DNA from: Actinoplanes xinjiangensis
GTDB lineage: Bacteria; Actinomycetota; Actinomycetes; Mycobacteriales; Micromonosporaceae
NCBI RefSeq assembly: GCF_003148685.1
Contig: NZ_QGGR01000011.1
Location: 124,001-188,000, forward strand
DNA: 64,000 nt
Direction of reading: 5' to 3'
In this document: positions 50,931 to 58,917 of the stretch, in pieces
Layout: each line of letters begins with the position of its first letter
How positions within the stretch are numbered: the first letter of the stretch is position 1
The notes under the pieces: model-generated
The model's input: only the letters and a program-made list of their open reading frames with translations
Database searches by the model: none
Told to the model about the DNA's origin: nothing
Translations under genes and position numbers: made by a program

Positions 50931-52720
50931 TGGAGCAGCCGAGATCCCCCCAGGTCAGCCGGCGTCAGGCGATAGGCGTGGCCGGCGGCGTGGTGGCCGG
51001 CGCGGCGATCGCCCAGGCCGGTGCGATGCCCGCGTTCGGGGCGGCCGCCGCCACCGACGCCGACGCCATCGTGGTCGGGCACGGCCTGGCCGGCCTGGTC
51101 GCCACCGCCGAACTCGTCGCCGCCGGCCGCAAGGTGCTGCTGCTCGACCAGGAGAACGAGGCCAACCTCGGTGGCCAGGCGTACTGGTCGTTCGGTGGGC
51201 TGTTCTTCGTCGACTCCGACGAGCAGCGGCTGATGGGTGTCAAGGACAACCACGACCTGGCCTGGCAGGACTGGCTGGGTACGGCCGGCTTCGACCGCGG
51301 TGTCGACAACCCGGCCGGCCAGGACTACTGGGCGTACAAGTGGGCGCAGGCCTACGTGCAGTTCGCCGCCGGGGAGAAACGGTCCTGGCTGGCGTCGCTC
51401 GGCATGCAGTGGTTCCCGATGGTCGGCTGGGCCGAGCGCGGTGGCGGCCTCGCCGACGGGCACGGCAACTCGGTGCCGCGGTTCCACGTCACGTGGGGCA
51501 CCGGCCCGGCCATCGTCGAGCCGTTCGAGAAGAAGGTCCGCGCCGGGGTCGCCGCCGGCAAGGTGGTCTTCAGGTTCCGGCACCGGGTCGACGAGATCGT
51601 GACCACCAACGGGGCGGTCACCGGCGTACGCGGCAAGATCCTCGAAGCCAGTACCGCTGCGCGTGGCAAGCCCAGCTCCCGTACCGTGACCGGCGATTTC
51701 GACCTGAAGGCACCGGTGGTGATCGTCGCGTCCGGCGGGATCGGCGCCAACCACGACCTGATCCGGCAGAACTGGCCGGCCCGGCTCGGCAAGGCCCCCA
51801 CCACGATGATCACCGGCGTGCCCGCGCACGTCGACGGCCGGATGCTCGCGATCACCGCGAAAGCGGGCGGCCGGATCGTCAACCCGGACCGCATGTGGCA
51901 CTACACCGAGGGCCTGCGCAACTGGGACCCGATCTGGCCCAACCACGGCATCCGGATCCTGCCCGGCCCGTCGTCGATGTGGTTCGACGCCACCGGCAAG
52001 CGTTTCCGGGCGCCCGACTGGCCCGGCTACGACACCCTGCACACGCTCGGGTCGATCACCGCGAGCGGCTACGACTACTCCTGGTTCGTCACCACGCAGA
52101 AGATCGTGGACAAGGAGTTCGCGCTCTCCGGCTCCGAGCAGAACCCGGACCTGACCGGCAAGAACCTCTGGCTGCTGCTGAGCCGCGTCTGGCAGACCCC
52201 CGAGCCGATCCGGAAGTTCCAGCAGTACGGCACCGACTTCGTCCAGGCGAAGACGCTGCCCGAACTGGTCACCGGCATGAACCGGCTCACCGGCTCCAAC
52301 CTGATCAACGTGGACGCCCTGAAGCGGCAGATCGAGGCCCGGGACCGGGAGATCGACAACGCGTACAGCAAGGACGCGCAGGTTCAGGGCATCCGCAACG
52401 CGCTGTCGTACCCCGGTGACGTGCTCGGCCGGACCGCCTCCGCGCACACGCTGCTCGGCTCGGACTCCGGCGGTCTGGTCGCGGTCCGGCTCAACGTGCT
52501 GACCCGCAAGACCCTCGGCGGCCTCCAGACCAATCTCCAGGGCCAGGTCCTCAACGCCTCCGGCACCCCCGTTCCCGGCCTGTACGCGGCGGGCGAGGCG
52601 GCGGGCTTCGGCGGCGGCGGTGTGCACGGTTACCGATCTCTGGAGGGTACGTTCCTCGGCGGCTGCCTCTTCTCGGGCCGGGTCGCCGGTCGCGCCGCCG
52701 CGGCGGCCACCGCCGGATAG
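50930..52720 (+). CDS. FAD-binding dehydrogenase of the flavocytochrome c/ketosteroid dehydrogenase type
   Basis: A 596-residue flavoprotein. A Tat-like signal (SRRQAIGVAGGVVAGAAIA) precedes the FAD site DADAIVVGHGLAGLVATAEL (about residues 43-62) and LLLDQENEANLGGQA. The closing FAD motif is LYAAGEAAGFGGGGVHGYRSLEGTFLGGC. The layout matches fumarate-reductase-like and 3-ketosteroid delta-1-dehydrogenase-like proteins. Export by Tat with bound FAD is probable. The GTG start is decided by GGAGG and by overlap with the previous stop. It may oxidise a hydrophobic ring compound; the substrate cannot be read from the sequence. Confidence 0.83.
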   Translation: MEQPRSPQVSRRQAIGVAGGVVAGAAIAQAGAMPAFGAAAATDADAIVVGHGLAGLVATAELVAAGRKVLLLDQENEANLGGQAYWSFGGLFFVDSDEQRLMGVKDNHDLAWQDWLGTAGFDRGVDNPAGQDYWAYKWAQAYVQFAAGEKRSWLASLGMQWFPMVGWAERGGGLADGHGNSVPRFHVTWGTGPAIVEPFEKKVRAGVAAGKVVFRFRHRVDEIVTTNGAVTGVRGKILEASTAARGKPSSRTVTGDFDLKAPVVIVASGGIGANHDLIRQNWPARLGKAPTTMITGVPAHVDGRMLAITAKAGGRIVNPDRMWHYTEGLRNWDPIWPNHGIRILPGPSSMWFDATGKRFRAPDWPGYDTLHTLGSITASGYDYSWFVTTQKIVDKEFALSGSEQNPDLTGKNLWLLLSRVWQTPEPIRKFQQYGTDFVQAKTLPELVTGMNRLTGSNLINVDALKRQIEARDREIDNAYSKDAQVQGIRNALSYPGDVLGRTASAHTLLGSDSGGLVAVRLNVLTRKTLGGLQTNLQGQVLNASGTPVPGLYAAGEAAGFGGGGVHGYRSLEGTFLGGCLFSGRVAGRAAAAATAG

Positions 52721-52725
52721 CCCTC

Positions 52726-52752
52726 AGCGGCCCGGCGGATCGCCGGGCCGCT
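52726..52752. terminator. Bidirectional hairpin between convergent dehydrogenase and ROK genes
   Basis: AGCGGCCCGGCG (52726-52737) and CGCCGGGCCGCT (52741-52752) pair perfectly around GAT. It lies 5 bases after the dehydrogenase stop and 34 bases after the ROK stop on the other strand. Confidence 0.72.
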
Positions 52753-52786
52753 TCCCGGGGCCGGGTGACCGCTCGTCGCGCCGCGC

Positions 52787-54013
52787 TCAGCGGTGCAGGC
52801 GGGCCAGCCATCCGTTCGGATCGCGCCGGACCCGGTCGACGGCGCTGAGGGCGGCGCCGATCACCGCGGCATCCGGGCCCAGCGGCGCCGGCCGCACCTC
52901 CACCGGTGACCAGCCGGTGCGCAGAACCCGGCGGCGCAACTCCCGGTGGATGCCGTCGATCAGCCACGACGCCAGCAGCGCATAGCCGCCGCCCAGCAGC
53001 ACGGTGTCCACCCTCACCAGATTGACCAGGCCCGCGATCGCGATGCCGAGGGCGGTGGCGGCCTCGTCGAGTGCTGCCAGGATGCGCGGATCACCGGCGG
53101 ACACCAGCGCGTCGATGGCGACCGCCGGAGACCGGGCCACCTCCGGGGAGCCGGCCCCGCGGTCACCGGAAGCGGCGAGGATCGACTCCAGTCCGGCATA
53201 ACACTGGAGGCAGCCGGTGGCGCCGCACACGCACGGCGGGCCGCCGGAACCGACCATGACATGCCCGAGCTCGCCCGCCCAGCCGTCGAGCTGGGCGCCG
53301 TCCAGCACCAGGCCCGCGCCGATGTCGAACTCGCCGCTCACACAGACGAAGTCGCGCAGCTCCGGGCCCGCCGCATACCACTCGGCGAGGGCGGCCAGAC
53401 GGGCGTCGTTGCCGACGTGCACCGGCAGGCCGAGCCGCCCGGACAGGGCGGCCCCCGCATTCACGTCGCGCCAGCCGAGCGCGGGCGCGAGCCGGACGAC
53501 CGCATCGTCGCGCACCGGTCCCGGCACGGCGAGCGTGACACCGACGACCGTGAGGTTCTCCGCCGCGGCCGCGGTGACCGCACGGCCCGCCATCGCGGCG
53601 AGCCCGCCCAGCACGGCCTCCGGCCCGGCACCGGGGCGGTCGGCGAACTCCAGGTGGCGGACCGTGCCGGTCAGGTCGACGACACACGCGGACAGCACGT
53701 CGGCGCGGATGTCCAGGCCCAGCCCGGCCGGCCCGGAACGGGCCAGGCTCAACCCGACCCGCGGCCGGCCGCTGCCGCCGGAGCGGGACGGCCCGGCCTC
53801 CACGATCAGCTCCGCGGCGAGCAGCTCGTCGACGATCCGGGTGATGGTCGGCCTGGTCAGGCCGGTGGCGGCGGCCAGTTCACTGCGCGAGATCGGCGCG
53901 TCCCGGGCACCGGCGATCTGCCGGAACGTGAGCACCAGATTGTGGGCGCGCAGGCCGTCCTGCCGGATCGGGCCGTCCGTGCGGGGCGCCACCCGGTGCA
54001 CCGGCCGGGTCAT
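52787..54013 (-). CDS. ROK-family transcriptional regulator
   Basis: A 408-residue protein. Residues about 30-80 form an N-terminal winged helix (ISRSELAAATGLTRPTITRIVDEL). The remainder is a sugar-kinase-like ROK domain with AGELGHVMVGSGGPPCVCGATGCLQCYAG, the Cys-rich zinc site of ROK proteins. It is the last gene of a leftward five-gene operon; its ATG overlaps the PmoA-like stop by 4 bases. It probably represses this operon and the divergent importer through the CTGAAACAAAT repeats at 58.8 kb until a sugar binds; that target is inference. Confidence 0.88.
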   Translation of the reverse strand: MTRPVHRVAPRTDGPIRQDGLRAHNLVLTFRQIAGARDAPISRSELAAATGLTRPTITRIVDELLAAELIVEAGPSRSGGSGRPRVGLSLARSGPAGLGLDIRADVLSACVVDLTGTVRHLEFADRPGAGPEAVLGGLAAMAGRAVTAAAAENLTVVGVTLAVPGPVRDDAVVRLAPALGWRDVNAGAALSGRLGLPVHVGNDARLAALAEWYAAGPELRDFVCVSGEFDIGAGLVLDGAQLDGWAGELGHVMVGSGGPPCVCGATGCLQCYAGLESILAASGDRGAGSPEVARSPAVAIDALVSAGDPRILAALDEAATALGIAIAGLVNLVRVDTVLLGGGYALLASWLIDGIHRELRRRVLRTGWSPVEVRPAPLGPDAAVIGAALSAVDRVRRDPNGWLARLHR

Positions 54014-54843
54014 GCGGCGAGTTCGTCGGCATATGCGGCGGCCCGCCCCGGTGACACGTCGCCGTCGGCGATCACGGTCACGATCCGGCGTTTCAGGCCC
54101 GCACCCGGCGCCAGCAGCAGCGGCTCCTCCCATGCCAGCGACGAACCGATACCCACGTAGTCGCGGGTCCGCACGAACCACCGGTCCCCGCGGGTCGCCT
54201 CGTCGGCACCGAGGAACACCAGCGTCCAGCCGGCTCCGGCGACCGACAGCCAGCGGGCCCGGCCACCGTGGACGGCGTCGCCGTCCTCCGGCGCGGTCAC
54301 CCGGCACTGCCCGGACGGCGCCCGCCAGAAGAACCCGCCGTACCCGGCGCCGGCCCGTCCGTGCGCGGCCGGACTGCGGATCGGCAGCTCCCGCTCGGCC
54401 ACGTTGATCAGCGAGAACGTGAAGTCCAGCGCCCACGCGTCCGGCCCGGCCGGCCGCCACGACAGGGTGCGCCGCTCATAGAACAGCACCGAGCCGTCGA
54501 TACTGTTCCAGCGCAGCGTGTGCATGAGCTGCCCGGGGCGGCGCCGCACCCAGCGCATGTGCACCTGACTGCCCTGATTGTCCAGCCAGGCCGGCCCGTG
54601 GCCGGGCAGGAACGTGCGGCCACCCCAGAAGTTCGCGCCGTCCACCTCGGCGACCGCGACGCTGACGCCCAGGTGGTGACGGTGCGAGGCGGGCATCAGC
54701 TCGGTCACCGTGGTCCCGGCCAGGGTGCGGACCGGATGAAGGTACGGCCGGGGCGCCAGCGACGACGGCAGATCGGGCCGCCACGCATACTCGGCGACGG
54801 TCCGGTCGCCGAGACGCAGAACCTCAACGGCGTCACCGGTCAC
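54010..54843 (-). CDS. PmoA-like (DUF6807) protein, first copy
   Basis: A 277-residue beta-rich protein. RPYLHPVRTLAGTTVTELMPASHRHHLGVSVAVAEVDGANFWGGRTF and GAGYGGFFWRAP are hallmarks of the DUF6807/PmoA-like family, which is common in sugar-utilisation loci and of uncertain function; the His cluster (SHRHHLG) suggests a ligand or metal site. The start is GTG 54843, just 15 bases after the pectate lyase stop. TATCCT 7 bases upstream could be a -10 box for an internal leaderless transcript. A paralogue at 57964 shares the operon. Confidence 0.8.
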   Translation of the reverse strand: MTGDAVEVLRLGDRTVAEYAWRPDLPSSLAPRPYLHPVRTLAGTTVTELMPASHRHHLGVSVAVAEVDGANFWGGRTFLPGHGPAWLDNQGSQVHMRWVRRRPGQLMHTLRWNSIDGSVLFYERRTLSWRPAGPDAWALDFTFSLINVAERELPIRSPAAHGRAGAGYGGFFWRAPSGQCRVTAPEDGDAVHGGRARWLSVAGAGWTLVFLGADEATRGDRWFVRTRDYVGIGSSLAWEEPLLLAPGAGLKRRIVTVIADGDVSPGRAAAYADELAA

Positions 54844-54858
54844 GGAAGCAGGATAGTG

Positions 54859-56322
54859 TCACGGCGCCGCCGGTGTGATCGCGGTCGCTTCGACCACCGT
54901 GGTTCCGGGCCCGTCGACACCGCCCGCGACCGTGCACGACCGCAGATGACCGCGCCCGCCGGCCGCCTCGTAGTCGCCGGTCAGCCGGGCACCGACGAGC
55001 AGGACCCGGTCACCGGCCGCCCGGACCGCCGGGGCACCGGTCGCCTGCACGGCGATGTCCTGCACCACCGTCTGGTCACCGAGCACGGCCAGCGTCGCCG
55101 CGCCGGCGGTGCCCTGGACGCCGCCGTAGAACTTCGCGGCCGACGCCGCCGTGTCGTAGGTGATCAGCACGTCGCCGTCCCCGCGGACCGTGACGTTCGA
55201 CTGGTCCGGCCAGATGCGGACCTGCTCCCGGTACACCCCGGGCCGCACGACGATCTCGACCCGGCCGCGGGCGTCCCGGGTGGCGCCGAGCGCGGCCAGC
55301 AGACTGCCGTAGTCACCGGAGCCGTCCAGGGCCACGGTCACCGTGCGCGGTGTCCGCGCCGTCGGGGTACGCGGTCCGGCGTACCGTCTGATCAGGTCTT
55401 TGACCGTCGCGGCCGGGTCGGGGGAGTAGACGTAGAACGCGGCCGGGTCGAAGGCGGTCCCGGCGCTGTCGATGCGCCCGGCCGTGCCGGTGAACAGGTT
55501 CCGGCGCTGCACCAGCTGCGCGGCCGCCCCGTGCGCCACCAGCGGATCGTTGACGTACTCGAACACGCTGTCCTCGACGACCACGCGGGCGTTGTTGCGG
55601 CTCATCGTCCCGTACTGGGTGACGTCGCTCAGATAGTTGTTGTACAGGTGCGCGGCGGCCGTGTTGTCGAGGCTCCAGTTACGTTGCACGGTGTTGCGGA
55701 TCCAGTTGTGATGCGCGGTCAGCCGGGTGACGACGTTAGCGGTCCAGCCGACGCCGAGCGCCTTGTTGACGTCGCTGATCACGTTCCACGACAGCGTCAC
55801 CCGGTCACTGTCCTTGCGGATGTCGATGCCGCCGTCGCCGACCCGCTCGACCCGCACGTGGTCGATCCACACCAGGTCGGCGGTGTCCAGGCGGATGCCG
55901 TCGTTGTCGTTGTCGGCGCTCTTACCGTCGAAGTCGCCCGGAACGTAGGAGTCGCGGATCGTCAGGTTCCGGATGACGACGTTGTGCGCGCCGTTCAGGA
56001 ACAGCCCACCGCCGACGAGTTCGGCCCCCGGCCCGCTGCCGACGATGGTCTTGTCGTCACCGACGGTGATCATGTCGCCGAACGGGTCCACCCGGATACT
56101 GCCCGCGATCTGCACGGTCAGTGGCCCGGGTGCCGTGGCCCAGGCCCGCAGTTCGGCCAGGGTGGTGGCGCGGACGGTACGGCCGCCCGCACCGCCGGTG
56201 GCGTCGGCGGCGAAGCCGGTCGCCCGGTCGGTCCAGGACGGGTCGGCGGTCGCGGCGGCGGGTGCGGCAGGGCCGGTGAGCAAAGCGGCTCCCAGAACGA
56301 GGGCGGCGAGGGGACGTCTCAT
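54859..56322 (-). CDS. Secreted pectate lyase (PL1) with C-terminal pectinesterase-like segment
   Basis: A 487-residue protein with a Sec signal (about residues 1-26, PAAAATA). Residues about 28-335 are a right-handed beta-helix of PL1 type: DDKTIVGSGPGAELVGGG, NVVIRNLTI, DNDNDGIRLDTADLVWIDHVRV with calcium-binding Asp residues, and SWNVISD. Residues about 345-487 resemble the start of a CE8 pectin methylesterase (TVALDGSGDYGSLLAAL, VVRPGVYREQV) but end soon after a CTVAGGVD segment, without the FIFG and LGRPW motifs. The esterase part is therefore probably inactive or a binding module. The ATG overlaps the GH43 stop by 4 bases. Confidence 0.82.
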   Translation of the reverse strand: MRRPLAALVLGAALLTGPAAPAAATADPSWTDRATGFAADATGGAGGRTVRATTLAELRAWATAPGPLTVQIAGSIRVDPFGDMITVGDDKTIVGSGPGAELVGGGLFLNGAHNVVIRNLTIRDSYVPGDFDGKSADNDNDGIRLDTADLVWIDHVRVERVGDGGIDIRKDSDRVTLSWNVISDVNKALGVGWTANVVTRLTAHHNWIRNTVQRNWSLDNTAAAHLYNNYLSDVTQYGTMSRNNARVVVEDSVFEYVNDPLVAHGAAAQLVQRRNLFTGTAGRIDSAGTAFDPAAFYVYSPDPAATVKDLIRRYAGPRTPTARTPRTVTVALDGSGDYGSLLAALGATRDARGRVEIVVRPGVYREQVRIWPDQSNVTVRGDGDVLITYDTAASAAKFYGGVQGTAGAATLAVLGDQTVVQDIAVQATGAPAVRAAGDRVLLVGARLTGDYEAAGGRGHLRSCTVAGGVDGPGTTVVEATAITPAAP

Positions 56323-57926
56323 GACTGCTCCCGGTCGTTGTCCGAGGCGGTGATCGGGTCTTTCGTCACGGCGGTGGCCCGGTCGCCCTCCACGGCGGTG
56401 ATGCGGAGGGGACCGAAATCGGCGTGGCCGGTGTGTCCGATGGCGAACAGGCCGAGGGTGGCGCCGATCCAGCCTCCGGGCGTCGCGGGGAACGGCGGGC
56501 CGACGTCCTGCCAGCCGTTTCCGGTGTCGGCGGCGAAGTGGGCGACGGCGCCGTCGGTGACGGTCAGGGCGAGGTGGACCGGACCGCTGACCGGTTGCGG
56601 GCTGGCGGCGTCGTGGTCGTCCTCGCCTCCGGCCTCGGCCGTGCGGCGGATCAGTCGCGGTCCGCCGGGCTGCTGTTCGAGACCGACCCAGCTGTACGAG
56701 TGACCGAGCACCGTCAATCCGGCCCGTGCCCCGGGTCCGGCGTCCAGGCGCACCGTGGTCTCGGCGCGGAACCGTGGCCCGGGCAGCCGCCGCCCCAGGA
56801 CGGCGGGGAAGGTCCGCAGGTCGTCTCCGGGTTCGCACGCCAGCCGGATGCCGTTCGCGGGGTGCAGTTCACCCGCCGCGGGCCGGCCGGGTGCGGGGTT
56901 GGCCGGCCACGTCCACTCGTCCACTGCGTCGAGAACGCGTGTCGTTTCCGGCCCGCTCCCGGGAACGCGTGTCGTTGTCGGAGGCTTGCCGGGGACGGGT
57001 GCCGCTGTCGGTTCGAGGAGCGGCTTGCGGTACCGGATGACCGGCTCGCCACGGTCGCCGATCACCGGCCAGCCGCTGTCCTGCCACCTCATGGGCTGAA
57101 GGTGGACCACACGTCCGTACGCATGAAGGTCCTGAAAGTGCAGAAACCAGTCCTCGCCGGCCCGCGTCCGCACCCACGCGCCCTGATGCGGGCCGTTGAT
57201 CTTCGTTGTGCCCTGTTGGAGCACGATGCGCTGCTCATAGGGGCCGAAGACGGTCCGGGAGCGCATCGCGTACTGCCAGCCGTCGGTGACGCCACCGCCC
57301 GGGGCGAAGATCCAGTACCAGCCGTCCCTCTTGTACCACTTGGGGCCCTCGAGGGTGCGGCAGCCGGGGATCGTGTCGCCGTCGACGACGAGCGTGCCGG
57401 TGCCGAGTGACCGTTGAAGATCAGGGGTCATCCGGTGCGCGGTGAGCCGGTTGTTGAAGCCGCAGCGGCTCTTCGCCCAGGCGTGGATCAGGTAGGCGCT
57501 GCCGTCGTCGTCCCACAGCGGGCACGGGTCGATCAGTCCGCGCCCGGGGAGGACGAGCCGTGGTTCGCTCCACGCCCCGGCCGGATCGTCGCTGGTCGTG
57601 ACGTAGATGCCGTAGTCCGGGTCGGGGTAGCAGATCCAGAACCGGCCGTCGTGGTGACGCAGCGCGGGTGCCCACACGCCGCAGCCGGGCCGGGGTGCGC
57701 GATAGGCGTCCTCGGGAACGAGCCGTTCCCGGGCGTGCCCGATCAACCGCCAGCCGACCAGGTCGGTGGAGTGCAACACCGGCAGTCCGGGCACGCGGTG
57801 GAAGCTTGACGCGATCATGTAGAACGCGTCCCCGACCCGGATGACGTCCGGATCCGACCAGTCGGCATGAAGGATCGGATTGCGGTAGCCACCGTCGCCG
57901 GTGTCGGCGGTCCACGGCGCGGTCAC
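56319..57926 (-). CDS. GH43 glycoside hydrolase with C-terminal beta-sandwich
   Basis: A 535-residue protein without a signal peptide. Residues about 10-300 form a five-bladed propeller with the three GH43 acids in context: ADWSDPDVI (base Asp), GLIDPCPLWDDDG (pKa-modulating Asp) and CRTLEGPKWYKRDG (acid Glu). Residues about 345-520 form a beta-sandwich like that of GH43 xylosidases/arabinofuranosidases. It should release arabinose, xylose or galactose from imported oligosaccharides in the cytoplasm. The GTG start has GGGAGGG 7 bases upstream. Confidence 0.88.
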   Translation of the reverse strand: MTAPWTADTGDGGYRNPILHADWSDPDVIRVGDAFYMIASSFHRVPGLPVLHSTDLVGWRLIGHARERLVPEDAYRAPRPGCGVWAPALRHHDGRFWICYPDPDYGIYVTTSDDPAGAWSEPRLVLPGRGLIDPCPLWDDDGSAYLIHAWAKSRCGFNNRLTAHRMTPDLQRSLGTGTLVVDGDTIPGCRTLEGPKWYKRDGWYWIFAPGGGVTDGWQYAMRSRTVFGPYEQRIVLQQGTTKINGPHQGAWVRTRAGEDWFLHFQDLHAYGRVVHLQPMRWQDSGWPVIGDRGEPVIRYRKPLLEPTAAPVPGKPPTTTRVPGSGPETTRVLDAVDEWTWPANPAPGRPAAGELHPANGIRLACEPGDDLRTFPAVLGRRLPGPRFRAETTVRLDAGPGARAGLTVLGHSYSWVGLEQQPGGPRLIRRTAEAGGEDDHDAASPQPVSGPVHLALTVTDGAVAHFAADTGNGWQDVGPPFPATPGGWIGATLGLFAIGHTGHADFGPLRITAVEGDRATAVTKDPITASDNDREQS

Positions 57927-57963
57927 GGGCGGACCCTCCCGGCGGCGGCCCGGCGGGCTGCGG

Positions 57964-58791
57964 TCATCGGTGGGCCTCCTCGGCTGCGGTGAGGGCTTCG
58001 TCGGTCGGGGTGCCGTCGGCGACCAGCACCGACAGCCGGCGGGTGAGGGCGCCGCCCGCCGGGACGACCAGGCGTTCCCACGCGAGGGCCGAGCAGACGC
58101 CGGCGTAGTCGTCGCAGCGGACGAACCACGGGTCGGGCGAGATCGTGTCGGTGAGGAAGACCAGGGTCCAGCCGCCGCCCTCGACCGACAGCCAGCGCGC
58201 CGCCCGGCCGTGGACGGCGTCGATGCCGGTGCCGGTCTCGGCGCTGATCCGGTGGTCGCCGTCGGGTGCCCGCCAGAAGAATCCGCCGTACCCCGCGCCG
58301 GTCCGGCCGCGGGCCGCCGGGCTGTCCAGGGTGAGCGTGCCGCCGGTGGCGCTGGTCAGGGTGAAGTCGACGCGCAGCAGCCAGGCGGTGCCGTCGAGGT
58401 GGTGGGCGGACAGTCCGCGGGATTCGTGGGCGAGGGCGTGGCCGTCGCGGTCCAGCCAGTCGAGTTCCTGGTGCAGGCGGTCGCCGGAGCGGTGCAGCCA
58501 GCGGGCGTGCCGCTGCCGGCCGTGGTTGTCGAGGTGGACCGAGCCGTGTCCGGCGACATAGGTGCGCCCGCCCCAGAAGTTGGCCTCGTTGAGGACCGGG
58601 ACGGCGATGCTCGCGCCGAGGTGGTGCAGGTGGTCGGCCGGCATGAATCCGGTGACCGTCAGTCCGCCGAGGGTGGTCACCGGGTGCAGGTAGGGGCGGG
58701 GCGAGACGGTGGCGGGCAGGTGCGGATCCCACACGTACCGGGCCACCACCCGCCCGGCGCAGGACAGGTCGTGTGCCTGAACGGTCGGCAT
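57964..58791 (-). CDS. PmoA-like (DUF6807) protein, second copy
   Basis: A 275-residue paralogue of the protein at 54010, with the same landmarks (RPYLHPVTTLGGLTVTGFMPADHLHHLGAS, NEANFWGGRTY, GAGYGGFFWRAPDG). ATG 58791 is chosen because a good promoter places the transcription start within one or two bases of it, giving a leaderless mRNA. It is the first gene of the five-gene operon ending in the ROK regulator. Its function is unknown; linkage with a pectin/arabinan locus suggests sugar recognition or modification. Confidence 0.8.
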   Translation of the reverse strand: MPTVQAHDLSCAGRVVARYVWDPHLPATVSPRPYLHPVTTLGGLTVTGFMPADHLHHLGASIAVPVLNEANFWGGRTYVAGHGSVHLDNHGRQRHARWLHRSGDRLHQELDWLDRDGHALAHESRGLSAHHLDGTAWLLRVDFTLTSATGGTLTLDSPAARGRTGAGYGGFFWRAPDGDHRISAETGTGIDAVHGRAARWLSVEGGGWTLVFLTDTISPDPWFVRCDDYAGVCSALAWERLVVPAGGALTRRLSVLVADGTPTDEALTAAEEAHR

Positions 58792-58798
58792 GGACGGC

Positions 58799-58828
58799 AA
58801 GCTAGCGGCGCAAACCCAGTTACGTCAA
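58799..58828 (-). promoter_or_regulatory. Leaderless promoter of the PmoA-GH43-pectate lyase-ROK operon
   Basis: Leftward, -35 TTGACG (58828-58823) and -10 TAGCTT (58804-58799) are 18 bases apart, which places the transcription start at about 58792, next to ATG 58791. The CTGAAACAAAT copy at 58832-58842 lies just upstream of the -35 box. Confidence 0.65.
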
Positions 58829-58831
58829 TCT

Positions 58832-58897
58832 CTGAAACAAATCCCCCCGGAGCCGTTGACATACATGGCACTCGATAGATAAAACACTGAAACAAAT
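58832..58897 (+). promoter_or_regulatory. Promoter of the second importer with CTGAAACAAAT direct repeats
   Basis: CTGAAACAAAT occurs at 58832-58842 and again at 58887-58897, 55 bases apart. Between them lie -35 TTGACA (58856-58861) and -10 GATAAA (58878-58883, 16-base spacing). The second copy covers the transcription start. With the leftward promoter adjoining the first copy, one regulator, most simply the ROK protein, could control both directions. Confidence 0.65.
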
Positions 58898-58917
58898 TGC
58901 CTGCGGGAGGATCCACC

